From NCBI RefSeq assembly GCF_044466355.1, contig NZ_JBITMQ010000004.1, positions 439,900 through 503,899 of the forward strand: 64,000 nucleotides of DNA. The letters are read 5' to 3'. This document shows, in pieces, positions 28,628-36,383 of the stretch. How positions within the stretch are numbered: the stretch's first letter is position 1; each line of letters opens with the position of its first letter. The stretch comes from Actinophytocola sp044466355 (GTDB lineage Bacteria; Actinomycetota; Actinomycetes; Mycobacteriales; Pseudonocardiaceae). The notes below the pieces were generated by a model. The model had not been told where the DNA came from and made no database searches. It saw nothing but the letters and a program-made list of their open reading frames with translations. The position numbers and the translations under genes are program-made.

Positions 28628-29535
28628 TCGTCACCGCGAGCTGTCCGGATTGCCTGCAGGAAGAGGTCGAAGTCCTCCACCGGTTCGCCTCGGAGTTGGC
28701 CGACGTCGGACAGTGGGCTCACGTTCTGCTCTTTCGCCAGGTCGTCAAGCGACTTGGCGTCGGCGGTTTCGACGGTGGAAATGCTCGTCAGGTGCAGAAC
28801 GCGGACGCCGACGCCGTCCGCGTCGAGTTCTGCCGTTCCTCTTGCCTCGACGAGCTGATCCAGGCGCTCGAACACCGCATCCTTGAGATCGATGTCGAAA
28901 TCGCACCACACGCTGTTGAGATTCGTGTCGATTCTGCATCGCAGCGACATGGGGTCGAAGTCACCCATGTGCAGGCGGCCGGTGATGATGGTGTCGGCGG
29001 CAACTGTGGAACGACGAATTCTCCGCAGACTGAACTGCGTCTCGGCGTCGAACGCGAAGTGGATGTGGTTGCCGCTGGAGAACTCGATCCGAGTCAGGTT
29101 TCCTCTTCCGATCCCCGCGCACAAGCTCACGAGGCCATTCAGAACAGTCCTGTTGAAATGCCTGCCGATGTCACCGCTGGGATGCGTACCGGTCTGCTGG
29201 ATCTCGTTCATGCCGGCGGTAAGTACGTTGAAGGACTCCGACAGCAGGTCGTCAGACGGTCCATCGAACGGTTGTACGCGTTCGATGGGCCGCTGCAGTT
29301 CGAGAACGGCTGACCCGTGCTGAAAGCCGGTGAAGTCCAGGCGAACCGCGTCGGCGATCTCCTGGGGGCGTCGTCCGGACTTCTGGCGACCCCCCGCGAT
29401 GGAGAACGCGAGGCGTTCGAGCGTTGCCTGAAGAGTCGACGTGATACGCGTCAGTTCGGAGAGGGATATCCGGCCTGCTTCGGTGGCCGGGCCTATGGCG
29501 CGAACCGTAAGCCCGTTTTCGATGGGACTCGCCAT
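28624..29535 (-). CDS. Uncharacterised 303-aa protein coupled to the PIN toxin
   Basis: No recognised domain. Residues 1-70 are helical with an arginine-rich patch (GGRQKSGRRPQE). The middle looks beta-rich (LTRIEFSSGNHIHFAF, GRLHMGDFDPMSLRCRIDT), and the C-terminal 50 residues form an acidic segment ending in GEPVEDFDLFLQAIRTARGDE. There is no ribbon-helix-helix or AbrB start as in ordinary VapB. GAGGAGG lies nine bases before the ATG. The C-terminal acidic tail directly before the toxin gene could be the toxin-neutralising part; this is inference. Codon use is less GC-biased than in flanking genes. Confidence 0.65.
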   Translation of the reverse strand: MASPIENGLTVRAIGPATEAGRISLSELTRITSTLQATLERLAFSIAGGRQKSGRRPQEIADAVRLDFTGFQHGSAVLELQRPIERVQPFDGPSDDLLSESFNVLTAGMNEIQQTGTHPSGDIGRHFNRTVLNGLVSLCAGIGRGNLTRIEFSSGNHIHFAFDAETQFSLRRIRRSTVAADTIITGRLHMGDFDPMSLRCRIDTNLNSVWCDFDIDLKDAVFERLDQLVEARGTAELDADGVGVRVLHLTSISTVETADAKSLDDLAKEQNVSPLSDVGQLRGEPVEDFDLFLQAIRTARGDE

Positions 29536-29612
29536 GGCACCTCCTCGTCCGTGCTCGACCCGGCATCTCAGGGTAACGACATCTATTCGTCCACGGCAGA
29601 GTTACCTGCCTC

Positions 29613-29627
29613 GTTACAGAAAGTAAC
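29613..29627. promoter_or_regulatory. Inverted repeat upstream of the PIN operon
   Basis: GTTAC-AGAAA-GTAAC, with two further GTTAC half-sites at 29601-29605 and 29572-29576 (the latter as GGTAAC). It lies between the MBOAT stop and the PIN-partner start and could be an autoregulatory operator, or part of the MBOAT terminator. Confidence 0.4.
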
Positions 29628-29634
29628 AGGGCGC

Positions 29635-31068
29635 CTAGAACTGGTAGTACAGGAACGGGCTGAAGGTGCCGGTTGCGACCAGGATCGCGGCGTACAGCAG
29701 GCCTACCGTCATCACGGTGATTCGCATGACGGTGGCCGGTTTGCTGCGGGACGACTCCAGCAGCGGGCCGGTGACCGGGTGGGCGGGCAGGAAGACGATC
29801 GTCAGGGCGAACAGGAGGATCACCAGGCGTTGGTTGGTGAACGCGTCGCCCACCACGTCCGTCAGGCCGGTGAAGTCGGGCAGCAGCATGTGGCCGATCA
29901 TCGTCAGGGCCTGGGACATCTCCGTGGCCCGGAAGAAGACCCAGCCCACGACGACCAGGGCGAGGGTCAGGGCTCGGCGGGCCACGCGGCGGCCGGGGGC
30001 GCTGGGGGCCTCGTCGGTGTGGAAGCCGCGTTCGATGATCAGTAGGGCGCCGTGGTAGAGGCCCCACACGAGGTAGGTCCAGTTCGCGCCGTGCCAGAAG
30101 CCGGTCAGGACGAAGACGACGAACAAGTTGCGGTAGGTCTTGGCCGCGCCGTGGCGGTTGCCGCCCAGCGGGATGTAGACGTAGTCGCGGAACCACCTTG
30201 ACAGGGACATGTGCCAGCGGCGCCAGAACTCCGTGACCGTGACCGACGAGTACGGTCTCGCGAAGTTCTCCGGGAGGCGGAAGCCCAGCATGCGGCCGAG
30301 GCCGATCGCCATGTCCGAGTAGCCCGAGAAGTCGAAGTACAGCTGCAGCGTGTACGTGATCGCGCCCAGCCACGCGATCGCGAACGTCATCTCGTTGCCC
30401 GGCGTGCTGAAGCACGCCTCCACCAGCGGGCTCAGGGAGTCCGCGATGATGACCTTCTTGCACAGCCCCAGGGCGAACCTGGGGAAGCCCGCCGCCACGT
30501 CGTCGAGGCGGTGCGTGCGTTCCTGCGGCAGCTGGTCGGCGATCTCCCGGTACCGGACGATCGGGCCCGCCACCAGTTGCGGGAACATCGCGATGTAGGT
30601 CACGTACGCGACCGGCTTGCGCAGCGCCGGGCGTTCACCCCGGTAGATGTCCACGACGTACGAGATGTTGTGGAACGTGTAGAAGGAAATGCCGATCGGC
30701 AGCACCAGGTGCGTGATCGGGAAGTCGCCGCCGAAGAGCTGGGCGAAGCCGTTCAGTTGCATGGTGAGGAAGCCCATGTACTTCCACACCACCAGTGACG
30801 CCACGTTGAACGTGATCACCGAGATCAGGAGGACCCGCTTGCGCCGTGCCGCCAGCGCCCACTCGTCGGGTTCCAGGTTCTGGCCCGCGACGAAGTTCAC
30901 GGCCATCGTGAGCAGCAGCAACAGCGTCGTCGGGCCGGCGCCCGCGGCGTAGAAGACCAGCGACGACACGGCGACGATGCCGTTGCGCCAGCTCCTCGGC
31001 GCGACCAGGACCGCGCCCAGCACCAGTGGCAGGAAGATCCACAGGAACAACGGGCTGGCGAACGACAC
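29635..31068 (-). CDS. MBOAT family O-acyltransferase
   Basis: 477-residue polytopic membrane protein of the AlgI/DltB branch, which carries acyl groups across the membrane onto polysaccharides or lipids. Family marks: SFYTFHNISYVVDIYRG, YFDFSGYSDMAIGLG, WHMSLSRWFRDYVYIPLGG and the catalytic histidine in GFWHGANWTY. Length and topology are normal. The usual partner, an SGNH/AlgJ-type acetyl acceptor protein, is missing on both sides, so the acyl acceptor cannot be guessed. It follows rlmB on the same strand after 54 bp. Confidence 0.92.
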   Translation of the reverse strand: MSFASPLFLWIFLPLVLGAVLVAPRSWRNGIVAVSSLVFYAAGAGPTTLLLLLTMAVNFVAGQNLEPDEWALAARRKRVLLISVITFNVASLVVWKYMGFLTMQLNGFAQLFGGDFPITHLVLPIGISFYTFHNISYVVDIYRGERPALRKPVAYVTYIAMFPQLVAGPIVRYREIADQLPQERTHRLDDVAAGFPRFALGLCKKVIIADSLSPLVEACFSTPGNEMTFAIAWLGAITYTLQLYFDFSGYSDMAIGLGRMLGFRLPENFARPYSSVTVTEFWRRWHMSLSRWFRDYVYIPLGGNRHGAAKTYRNLFVVFVLTGFWHGANWTYLVWGLYHGALLIIERGFHTDEAPSAPGRRVARRALTLALVVVGWVFFRATEMSQALTMIGHMLLPDFTGLTDVVGDAFTNQRLVILLFALTIVFLPAHPVTGPLLESSRSKPATVMRITVMTVGLLYAAILVATGTFSPFLYYQF

Positions 31069-31122
31069 GCCCCGACCTCCCCCCGTACCCCTGACGAACC
31101 GCCGCGTTCCCCCCGGCGAAAA

Positions 31123-32085
31123 CTACGTGCGGCCCGCGACCCGTCGCCGCCGGGACACCTCCGCCAGCACCACGCCGGCCGCGACCGACGCGTTCAGCGA
31201 CTCCACACCCGCCGACATCGGGATGGACACCGTCTCGTCGCACGCCTCGCGGACCAGCCTGGACAGCCCCCTGCCCTCCGAGCCGACCACCACGACCAGC
31301 GGGGACGTCGCCAGCGACAGGTCGTCGACCGTGATCGACCCGTCCGCGTCCAGGCCCACCACCATCAGGCCCTCCGCCGCGTACTGGCGCAACGTCCGCG
31401 TCAGGTTCGTCGCCACCGCCACCGGGATCTTCGCCGCCGTGCCCGCCGACGTCCGCCACGCCACCGCGGTGATGCCCGCGCTGCGCCGCTGCGGGAGCAG
31501 CACCCCGTCGGCGCCGAACGCGGCCGCCGAGCGGATCACCGCACCGAGGTTGCGCGGGTCGGTCACGCCGTCCAGCGCCACCAGCAGCGCGGGCTCCGAC
31601 GAGTCCTGGGCCGCTGCCAGCAGCTCATCGGGGTGCGCGTACTCGAACGGCGGCATCTGCAGCGCCAGCCCCTGGTGCAGCGCGCCGCCCGTGAGCCGGT
31701 CCAGCTCCGGCTTCGCGACCTCCAGCACCGAGATGCCCCGGTCCGCGGCCAGCCGCACCGCCTCGGTCACCCGTTCGTCCGCGTCCACGCCCAGCTGCAC
31801 GTACAGCGCCATGGTCGGCACCATCGCGCGCAGGCACTCGACCACCGGGTTGCGGCCGGCGACGAGCTCGGACGTCGGCTTGTCCTTCGCCGCGGCACGG
31901 CGTTGCTGCTGCTTCTGCTGGGCCGCGGCCCGCCGCTGCGCTGGGTGGCCGGGACGCATGGTCGCGCGCGGCGTGGGGCCCTTGCCTTCCAGGCCCTTCG
32001 ACTTCTGGCCGCCGGAACCGGTGACCGCGCCCTTCTTGGTCCCAGGTTTGCGCATGGCGCCCTTGCGCCTCGAGTTGCCCGCCAC
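31123..32085 (-). CDS. rlmB: 23S rRNA (guanosine-2'-O)-methyltransferase RlmB-like
   Basis: SpoU-type rRNA methyltransferase, 320 residues. The first 65 residues are a basic, Lys/Gln/Arg-rich extension (MAGNSRRKGAMRKPGTKKG...), then the substrate-binding domain (GRNPVVECLRAM), and the knotted SAM domain with motifs DGVTDPRNLGAVIRSA, VVGSEGRGLSRLV and IPMSAGVESLNASVA. It starts 4 bp after the cysS stop, so the two are one operon, as in other actinobacteria. Confidence 0.93.
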   Translation of the reverse strand: MAGNSRRKGAMRKPGTKKGAVTGSGGQKSKGLEGKGPTPRATMRPGHPAQRRAAAQQKQQQRRAAAKDKPTSELVAGRNPVVECLRAMVPTMALYVQLGVDADERVTEAVRLAADRGISVLEVAKPELDRLTGGALHQGLALQMPPFEYAHPDELLAAAQDSSEPALLVALDGVTDPRNLGAVIRSAAAFGADGVLLPQRRSAGITAVAWRTSAGTAAKIPVAVATNLTRTLRQYAAEGLMVVGLDADGSITVDDLSLATSPLVVVVGSEGRGLSRLVREACDETVSIPMSAGVESLNASVAAGVVLAEVSRRRRVAGRT

Positions 32086-32089
32086 CGGT

Positions 32090-33472
32090 TCAGCCGTCCT
32101 TCAAAGTCCATTGTGGACCGTCGGGGGTGTCCTCGACGGTGATGCCCGCGGCCAGCAGGCGGTCGCGCACCGAGTCGGCGGTCGCGAAGTCCTTGGCCTT
32201 GCGTGCCCGCTGTCGCTGCTCGAGCAGATCGCGCACCAGTGCGTCCAGCGCGGTCAGCGCCCCGGTGTCCACTGTGGACGACGTCCACGTGAGCGGGTCC
32301 AGGCCAAGCACGGCCATCTGCCCGCGCACCGCCGCGGCCGCGGCCAGCGCGCCCGCCTCGTCGCCGCCGTCGAGCGCCGTGAAGCCCTGCCGCACCGTGT
32401 TGTGCACGACGGCGAGCGCGGCGGGCGTGCCGAGGTCGTCGTCCATCGCGGCGGTGAACTCGGGGCCCGGCTCGCCGAGCGACACCGCGCCGAGCCGCGA
32501 GCCGACCCGCTGCACGAACGACTCGATCCGCTCGTGGGCACGCACCGACTCGTCCAGCGCGTCCGTCGAGAACTCGATGACCGAGCGGTAGTGCGGTGCC
32601 ACGAGGTGGTACCGCAGCTCCTGCGGCCGGTACTTCTCCGTCAGCGCGGGGATCGACACGACGTTGCCGAGCGACTTCGACATCTTCTCGCCCGCCATGC
32701 CGACGAGGCCGTTGTGCATCCAGAACCGCGCGAACGGGTCGCCCGCCGCACGTGACTGGGCCAGTTCGTTCTCGTGGTGCGGGAACACGAGGTCGTGCCC
32801 GCCGCCGTGCACGTCGAACTCGCTGCCGAGGTACGTCAGCGCCATCGCCGAGCACTCGAGGTGCCAGCCGGGACGGCCCGCGCCCCACGGCGTCGGCCAC
32901 GACGGCTCACCCGGCCGCCCGCCCTTCCACAGCGTGAAGTCACGCGAGTCCCGCTTGCCCTCGGCCGCGGACTCACCCTGCTGCACCTCGTCGACCTTCT
33001 GGCCGGACAGCGCGCCGTACCCGGGGTAGGAGCGCACGTCGAAGTACACGTCACCGGCCGCCGCGTATGCGTGCCCGGTGTCGATGAGCCGCTGCATCAG
33101 CTCGACCATCTGCGTCACGTGCCCGGTCGCGCGGGGCGCGATCGACGCCGGTAAGCAGCCGAGGACGTCGTAGGCAGCCTCGAACTCGCGCTCGTAGCGC
33201 GCCGACCACTCCCACCACGGACGCTGGTGCTCGCCTGCCTTGCGCAGGATCTTGTCGTCGATGTCCGTGACGTTGCGCACGAGCGTGACGTCCAGGCCCT
33301 TGCGCGCGAGCCAGCGGCGCAGCACGTCGTAGTTCAGCGCGCCACGCATGTGGCCGATGTGGGGCGGTCCCTGCGGCGTGGGCCCACACACGTAGATCGA
33401 CGCCGTTCCGCTGCGCACGGGGTGGAACTCCCGCACACTCCGGCTCGCGGTGTCGAACAGGTGGAGGCTCAC
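32090..33472 (-). CDS. cysS: Cysteinyl-tRNA synthetase
   Basis: 460-residue class I synthetase. Motifs: HIGH as PHIGHM near residue 38 and KMSKS as EKMSKSLGNVV near residue 265; zinc site around CGPTPQGPPHIGH and the WHLECSAM stretch. The GTG at 33472 is the start, because the nearest upstream ATG runs into TGA after two codons. It carries the actinobacterial CysS length, not that of the mycothiol ligase MshC, which lacks the full anticodon domain. rlmB follows. Confidence 0.96.
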   Translation of the reverse strand: MSLHLFDTASRSVREFHPVRSGTASIYVCGPTPQGPPHIGHMRGALNYDVLRRWLARKGLDVTLVRNVTDIDDKILRKAGEHQRPWWEWSARYEREFEAAYDVLGCLPASIAPRATGHVTQMVELMQRLIDTGHAYAAAGDVYFDVRSYPGYGALSGQKVDEVQQGESAAEGKRDSRDFTLWKGGRPGEPSWPTPWGAGRPGWHLECSAMALTYLGSEFDVHGGGHDLVFPHHENELAQSRAAGDPFARFWMHNGLVGMAGEKMSKSLGNVVSIPALTEKYRPQELRYHLVAPHYRSVIEFSTDALDESVRAHERIESFVQRVGSRLGAVSLGEPGPEFTAAMDDDLGTPAALAVVHNTVRQGFTALDGGDEAGALAAAAAVRGQMAVLGLDPLTWTSSTVDTGALTALDALVRDLLEQRQRARKAKDFATADSVRDRLLAAGITVEDTPDGPQWTLKDG

Positions 33473-33646
33473 GGCATGGCTCGGCTTTCGTGGGGTGGGT
33501 CGACCAGAGGTACAGGTTAGTCGCCGGGAGCGAGAGCGAAGGAGCGGGCGCTGTCTGGACTGAGGAGCGCGCGCAGGCGCGAGGAACGAGCGCCGAGCAC
33601 GCGACGAGGGAAGACAGCGTCTCAGCGGATGAGCGGAGCGACCCGT
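33473..33646. other. GAGCG-rich spacer between ispF and cysS
   Basis: A purine-rich spacer in which GAGCG/GAGCGA recurs about ten times on the plus strand. CGCTGTCT (about 33550) and AGACAGCG (about 33614) can pair across a loop of some 55 nt. No gene or clear promoter is visible, although cysS must be expressed from here or from ispF. Confidence 0.5.
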
Positions 33647-34123
33647 TCAACGCGGTAGGACACAGGCGGTGGCCACCGCCGCAATGCCCTCGCCGCGGCC
33701 GGTCAGGCCGAGTCCGTCGGTCGTGGTGCCGGACACCGCGACGTCCCCGCCCGCCGCCTTCGACAGCACCTCCTGCGCCTCCTCGCGGCGCTTGCTGATC
33801 TTGGGGGCGTTGCCGATGACCTGCACGACCGCGTTCCCGAGCACGTAGCCCGCCGCCTCGACGCGGGACCGGACCTCGGCCAGCAGCTCGACGCCGTGCG
33901 CGCCGGACCAGCGCGGGTCGCCGGTGCCGAACACGGCGCCGAGGTCGCCGAGGCCGACGGCGGACAGCATCGCGTCGCACAGGGCGTGCGCGGCCACGTC
34001 CCCGTCGGAGTGGCCCGCGCAGCCGTCGACACCGTCCCAGCGCAGGCCCGCGATCCAGCACTCGCGGCCGGCCTCGATCGGGTGCACGTCCGTGCCGATG
34101 CCGACCCTCGGTGTCATCGTCAC
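33647..34123 (-). CDS. ispF: 2-C-methyl-D-erythritol 2,4-cyclodiphosphate synthase
   Basis: Fifth step of the MEP isoprenoid pathway. 158 residues with the zinc ligands in GTDVHP (Asp, His) and AGHSDGDVAAHAL, the KISKRREEA loop and the C-terminal TTTDGLGLTGRGEGIAA. The GTG at 34123 overlaps the ispD stop (GTGA). The ispD-ispF pair after carD is the normal actinobacterial order. Confidence 0.96.
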   Translation of the reverse strand: MTMTPRVGIGTDVHPIEAGRECWIAGLRWDGVDGCAGHSDGDVAAHALCDAMLSAVGLGDLGAVFGTGDPRWSGAHGVELLAEVRSRVEAAGYVLGNAVVQVIGNAPKISKRREEAQEVLSKAAGGDVAVSGTTTDGLGLTGRGEGIAAVATACVLPR

Positions 34124-34788
34124 CGTGCGAACACCGCCTCGGCCACCGCCAGGTCGAACGGAGTGGTGATCTTCATCGCGGCCACGTCGCCGGGCACGGT
34201 GTGGACCGGCACACCGATCCGCTCGACGAGGCCGGCGTCGTCGGTCGCGACGTCCGCCGCCTCGTAGGCGCGGCGGAGCACGTCGATCGCGAAGCCCTGC
34301 GGAGTCTGGACCGCGCGCAGGTCCGCGCGGCTGGGGGTGTCGACCACCACACCGTCGGCGTCGACGCGTTTGACGGTGTCGGCGACCGGCAGCACGGGCA
34401 CCACCGCTGGCGCGCCCGCGGCCACCGCTTCGGTGACGGAACGCACAAGGGCGGGCGGGGTGAAGGCTCGGGCGGCGTCGTGCACGAGCACGATCTTCGC
34501 GTCCGGGACGTGGTCGAGCGCGGCCAGGAGCGCGAGCCGGACCGACGCGGTGCGGTCGGCACCGCCGGGCACGACGGTGACCGGTTCGAACGACGAGAGG
34601 GCGGCGGTCATCTCCGCCAGATGATCGGAAGGGGCCGCGACGACAACATGCCGCACGCAGCCCGCGTCGAGCAGGCCACGCACGGCATGTGCGACCAAAG
34701 GCAAGCCATGCAGGGAAACCATGGCTTTGGGTCCGGCTGAACCGAGGCGCTCACCCCGCCCCGCAGCGGGGACGAGTGCGACCGTCAC
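34120..34788 (-). CDS. ispD: 2-C-methyl-D-erythritol 4-phosphate cytidylyltransferase
   Basis: Third step of the MEP pathway. The start is the GTG at 34788, giving VTVALVPAAGRGERLG with the nucleotide-binding motif at the normal place and 222 residues; the open frame upstream encodes only an Arg/Ser-rich run overlapping carD in another frame. Further marks are VHDAARAF, DTVKRVD and RAVQTPQGF. It follows carD by 40 bp and is coupled to ispF. Confidence 0.95.
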   Translation of the reverse strand: MTVALVPAAGRGERLGSAGPKAMVSLHGLPLVAHAVRGLLDAGCVRHVVVAAPSDHLAEMTAALSSFEPVTVVPGGADRTASVRLALLAALDHVPDAKIVLVHDAARAFTPPALVRSVTEAVAAGAPAVVPVLPVADTVKRVDADGVVVDTPSRADLRAVQTPQGFAIDVLRRAYEAADVATDDAGLVERIGVPVHTVPGDVAAMKITTPFDLAVAEAVFAR

Positions 34789-34828
34789 AGTGGACTCGTT
34801 ATCTCGTTGTGTGCTGCTGCGGCGGCGA

Positions 34829-35320
34829 TCAGACCGACGCCGTGGCGAGGACCTCGTCGAGGATGACCTCGGCCTTGCCCTCGTCGGTGCCCTCGGCCAG
34901 CGCCAGCTCGCTGACCAGGATCTGCCGTGCCTTCGCGAGCATGCGCTTCTCACCGGCGGACAACCCGCGATCCTTCTCGCGCCGCCAGAGGTCGCGCACC
35001 ACTTCGGCCACCTTGTTCACATCGCCGGAGGCGAGCTTCTCGAGGTTGGCCTTGTACCTCCTGGACCAGTTGGTCGGCTCCTCGGTGTGAGGAGCACGCA
35101 GGACATCGAAGACGCGGTTGAGACCCTCCTGGCCCACGACGTCCCGAACGCCCACGATCTCGGCGTTGTCCGCGGGGACGCGTACGGTGAGGTCACCCTG
35201 CGCGACCTTGAGCACGAGGTACTTCTTCTCCTCGCCCTTGATCACACGGGTCTCGATTGCTTCGATGAGTGCGGCACCGTGGTGCGGGTAGACGACGGTC
35301 TCTCCGACCTTGAAAACCAT
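34829..35320 (-). CDS. carD: CarD family RNA polymerase-binding regulator
   Basis: Essential actinobacterial factor that stabilises open promoter complexes, especially at rRNA promoters. 163 residues: RNA polymerase-interacting domain at the N-terminus (MVFKVGETVVYPHHGAALIE, the Tudor-like fold) and a helical C-terminal DNA-binding domain with the tryptophan in VRDLWRREKDRGLS that wedges into the -10 fork. Start has AGAGGA upstream. It heads the carD-ispD-ispF unit. Confidence 0.97.
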   Translation of the reverse strand: MVFKVGETVVYPHHGAALIEAIETRVIKGEEKKYLVLKVAQGDLTVRVPADNAEIVGVRDVVGQEGLNRVFDVLRAPHTEEPTNWSRRYKANLEKLASGDVNKVAEVVRDLWRREKDRGLSAGEKRMLAKARQILVSELALAEGTDEGKAEVILDEVLATASV

Positions 35321-35347
35321 GTGTCCTCTGCCCCTTTCGCTGACTCC

Positions 35348-35377
35348 ATCTTAACACGAGCCGCGCTGGACCCGTAA
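35348..35377 (-). promoter_or_regulatory. carD promoter
   Basis: On the minus strand TTACGG (35377-35372) and TAAGAT (35353-35348) are 18 bp apart, giving a leader of about 20-25 nt before the carD ATG. The rest of the 286-bp gap to the lpqE-like gene shows a TTGACA at 35433-35438 on the plus strand but no good -10 for it. Confidence 0.5.
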
Positions 35378-35606
35378 CGGACCCGGAATCGGTTACCGCA
35401 GGTCAGCGGCCACGTGCGGCCAGGGCCCGGGGTTGACAAATCCGACAGGCCCGTGCTCGGTCCGGGATGGAGATCAATAGCCGGCCGGGAATTCCGGGCC
35501 GTCCGAATAGGACGGTGTGAACGGCGCGGGCGTGACCACTCGGACGTGGCCCGATGTGCTCCCGCTACCCTTCCGCGTGAGTAGGCATGCCCGAGGAAGG
35601 ACCGCG

Positions 35607-36326
35607 ATGGTGAGCCGTCAGACGACCCGACCGCTGCGCAAGCTCGTGCCCGCGGTGGCCATCGGTGCCAGCGCGCTGCTCGGCATCGTCGGCTGCAGCT
35701 CGGGGCAGGTCGCGCAGACGGCCGAGATGCCGCCCGCTGTGAACGGCAACAGCGGCCACGCGGGCGACATCGTGCTGCGCAACGTGCTCGTGGCGTTCCC
35801 CGAGAACGGCGAGTCGTACCAGCAGGGCGACGACGCGCCCCTGCTGCTCTCGATCGTCAACACCGGCACCGACGCCGACGAGCTCGTCGGCGTCACGAGC
35901 CCGGCCGGTGAGGTCGAGCTGATCGGCAACCCGGCCATCCCCGCCGGCACGATGCTGCAGATCGTGCTGCCGGACGAGAACACCTCGGCCACCACCACGA
36001 CCACCTCGGAGTCGGCGCCGTCCTCGGAGACCTCCGGCACGGAGGCGCCCGGCACCGAGACGTCCGGCACCGAGAACTCCGAGACGTCCGGGTCGGAGTC
36101 GCCGTCCGCGACCGGCACGGAGGCACCCTCGGAGACCGCGGCCGTGTCGCCGCCGGTCGTCGGCTCGATGAGCCTGGTGATGAACCTGACCACGGCCCTG
36201 CCGTACGGCAAGAACGTGCCGGTGACGTTCGAGTTCGCCAACTCGGGCACGGTCACGATCGAGCTGCCGGTCGGCGCCCCGGCCACCCCGCGCCCCGAGC
36301 CCGAGGTCGTCGAAGAAGGCCACTGA
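35607..36326 (+). CDS. lpqE: LpqE-like lipoprotein
   Basis: 239 residues with a lipobox LGIVGC, so a membrane-attached extracytoplasmic protein. The fold is a beta-sandwich resembling PCuAC copper-chaperone-like proteins, split by a Thr/Ser/Glu-rich insert at about residues 131-182 (ending PSATGTEAPSET), after which the domain resumes with SMSLVMNLTTALPYG. The HxM/M copper ligands of true PCuAC are not evident. The ATG at 35607 has GAGGAAGG upstream. Its place between carD and radA matches LpqE (Rv3584) of M. tuberculosis; the assignment is mainly positional. Confidence 0.75.
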   Translation: MVSRQTTRPLRKLVPAVAIGASALLGIVGCSSGQVAQTAEMPPAVNGNSGHAGDIVLRNVLVAFPENGESYQQGDDAPLLLSIVNTGTDADELVGVTSPAGEVELIGNPAIPAGTMLQIVLPDENTSATTTTTSESAPSSETSGTEAPGTETSGTENSETSGSESPSATGTEAPSETAAVSPPVVGSMSLVMNLTTALPYGKNVPVTFEFANSGTVTIELPVGAPATPRPEPEVVEEGH

Positions 36327-36354
36327 GGCCGCCGCCGAGGGTCGCTGCGCGTTT

Positions 36355-36377
36355 TTGTCGGTGGCTGCCTCTAGGTT
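36355..36377 (+). promoter_or_regulatory. RecA-NDp/PafBC-type promoter of radA
   Basis: TTGTCGGTGGC-N6-TAGGTT matches the RecA-independent DNA-damage promoter of actinobacteria (TTGTCAGTGGC-N6-TAGGGT) with the exact spacing. The -10 ends six bases before the radA GTG, implying leaderless mRNA. Confidence 0.8.
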
Positions 36378-36383
36378 GGCCGC

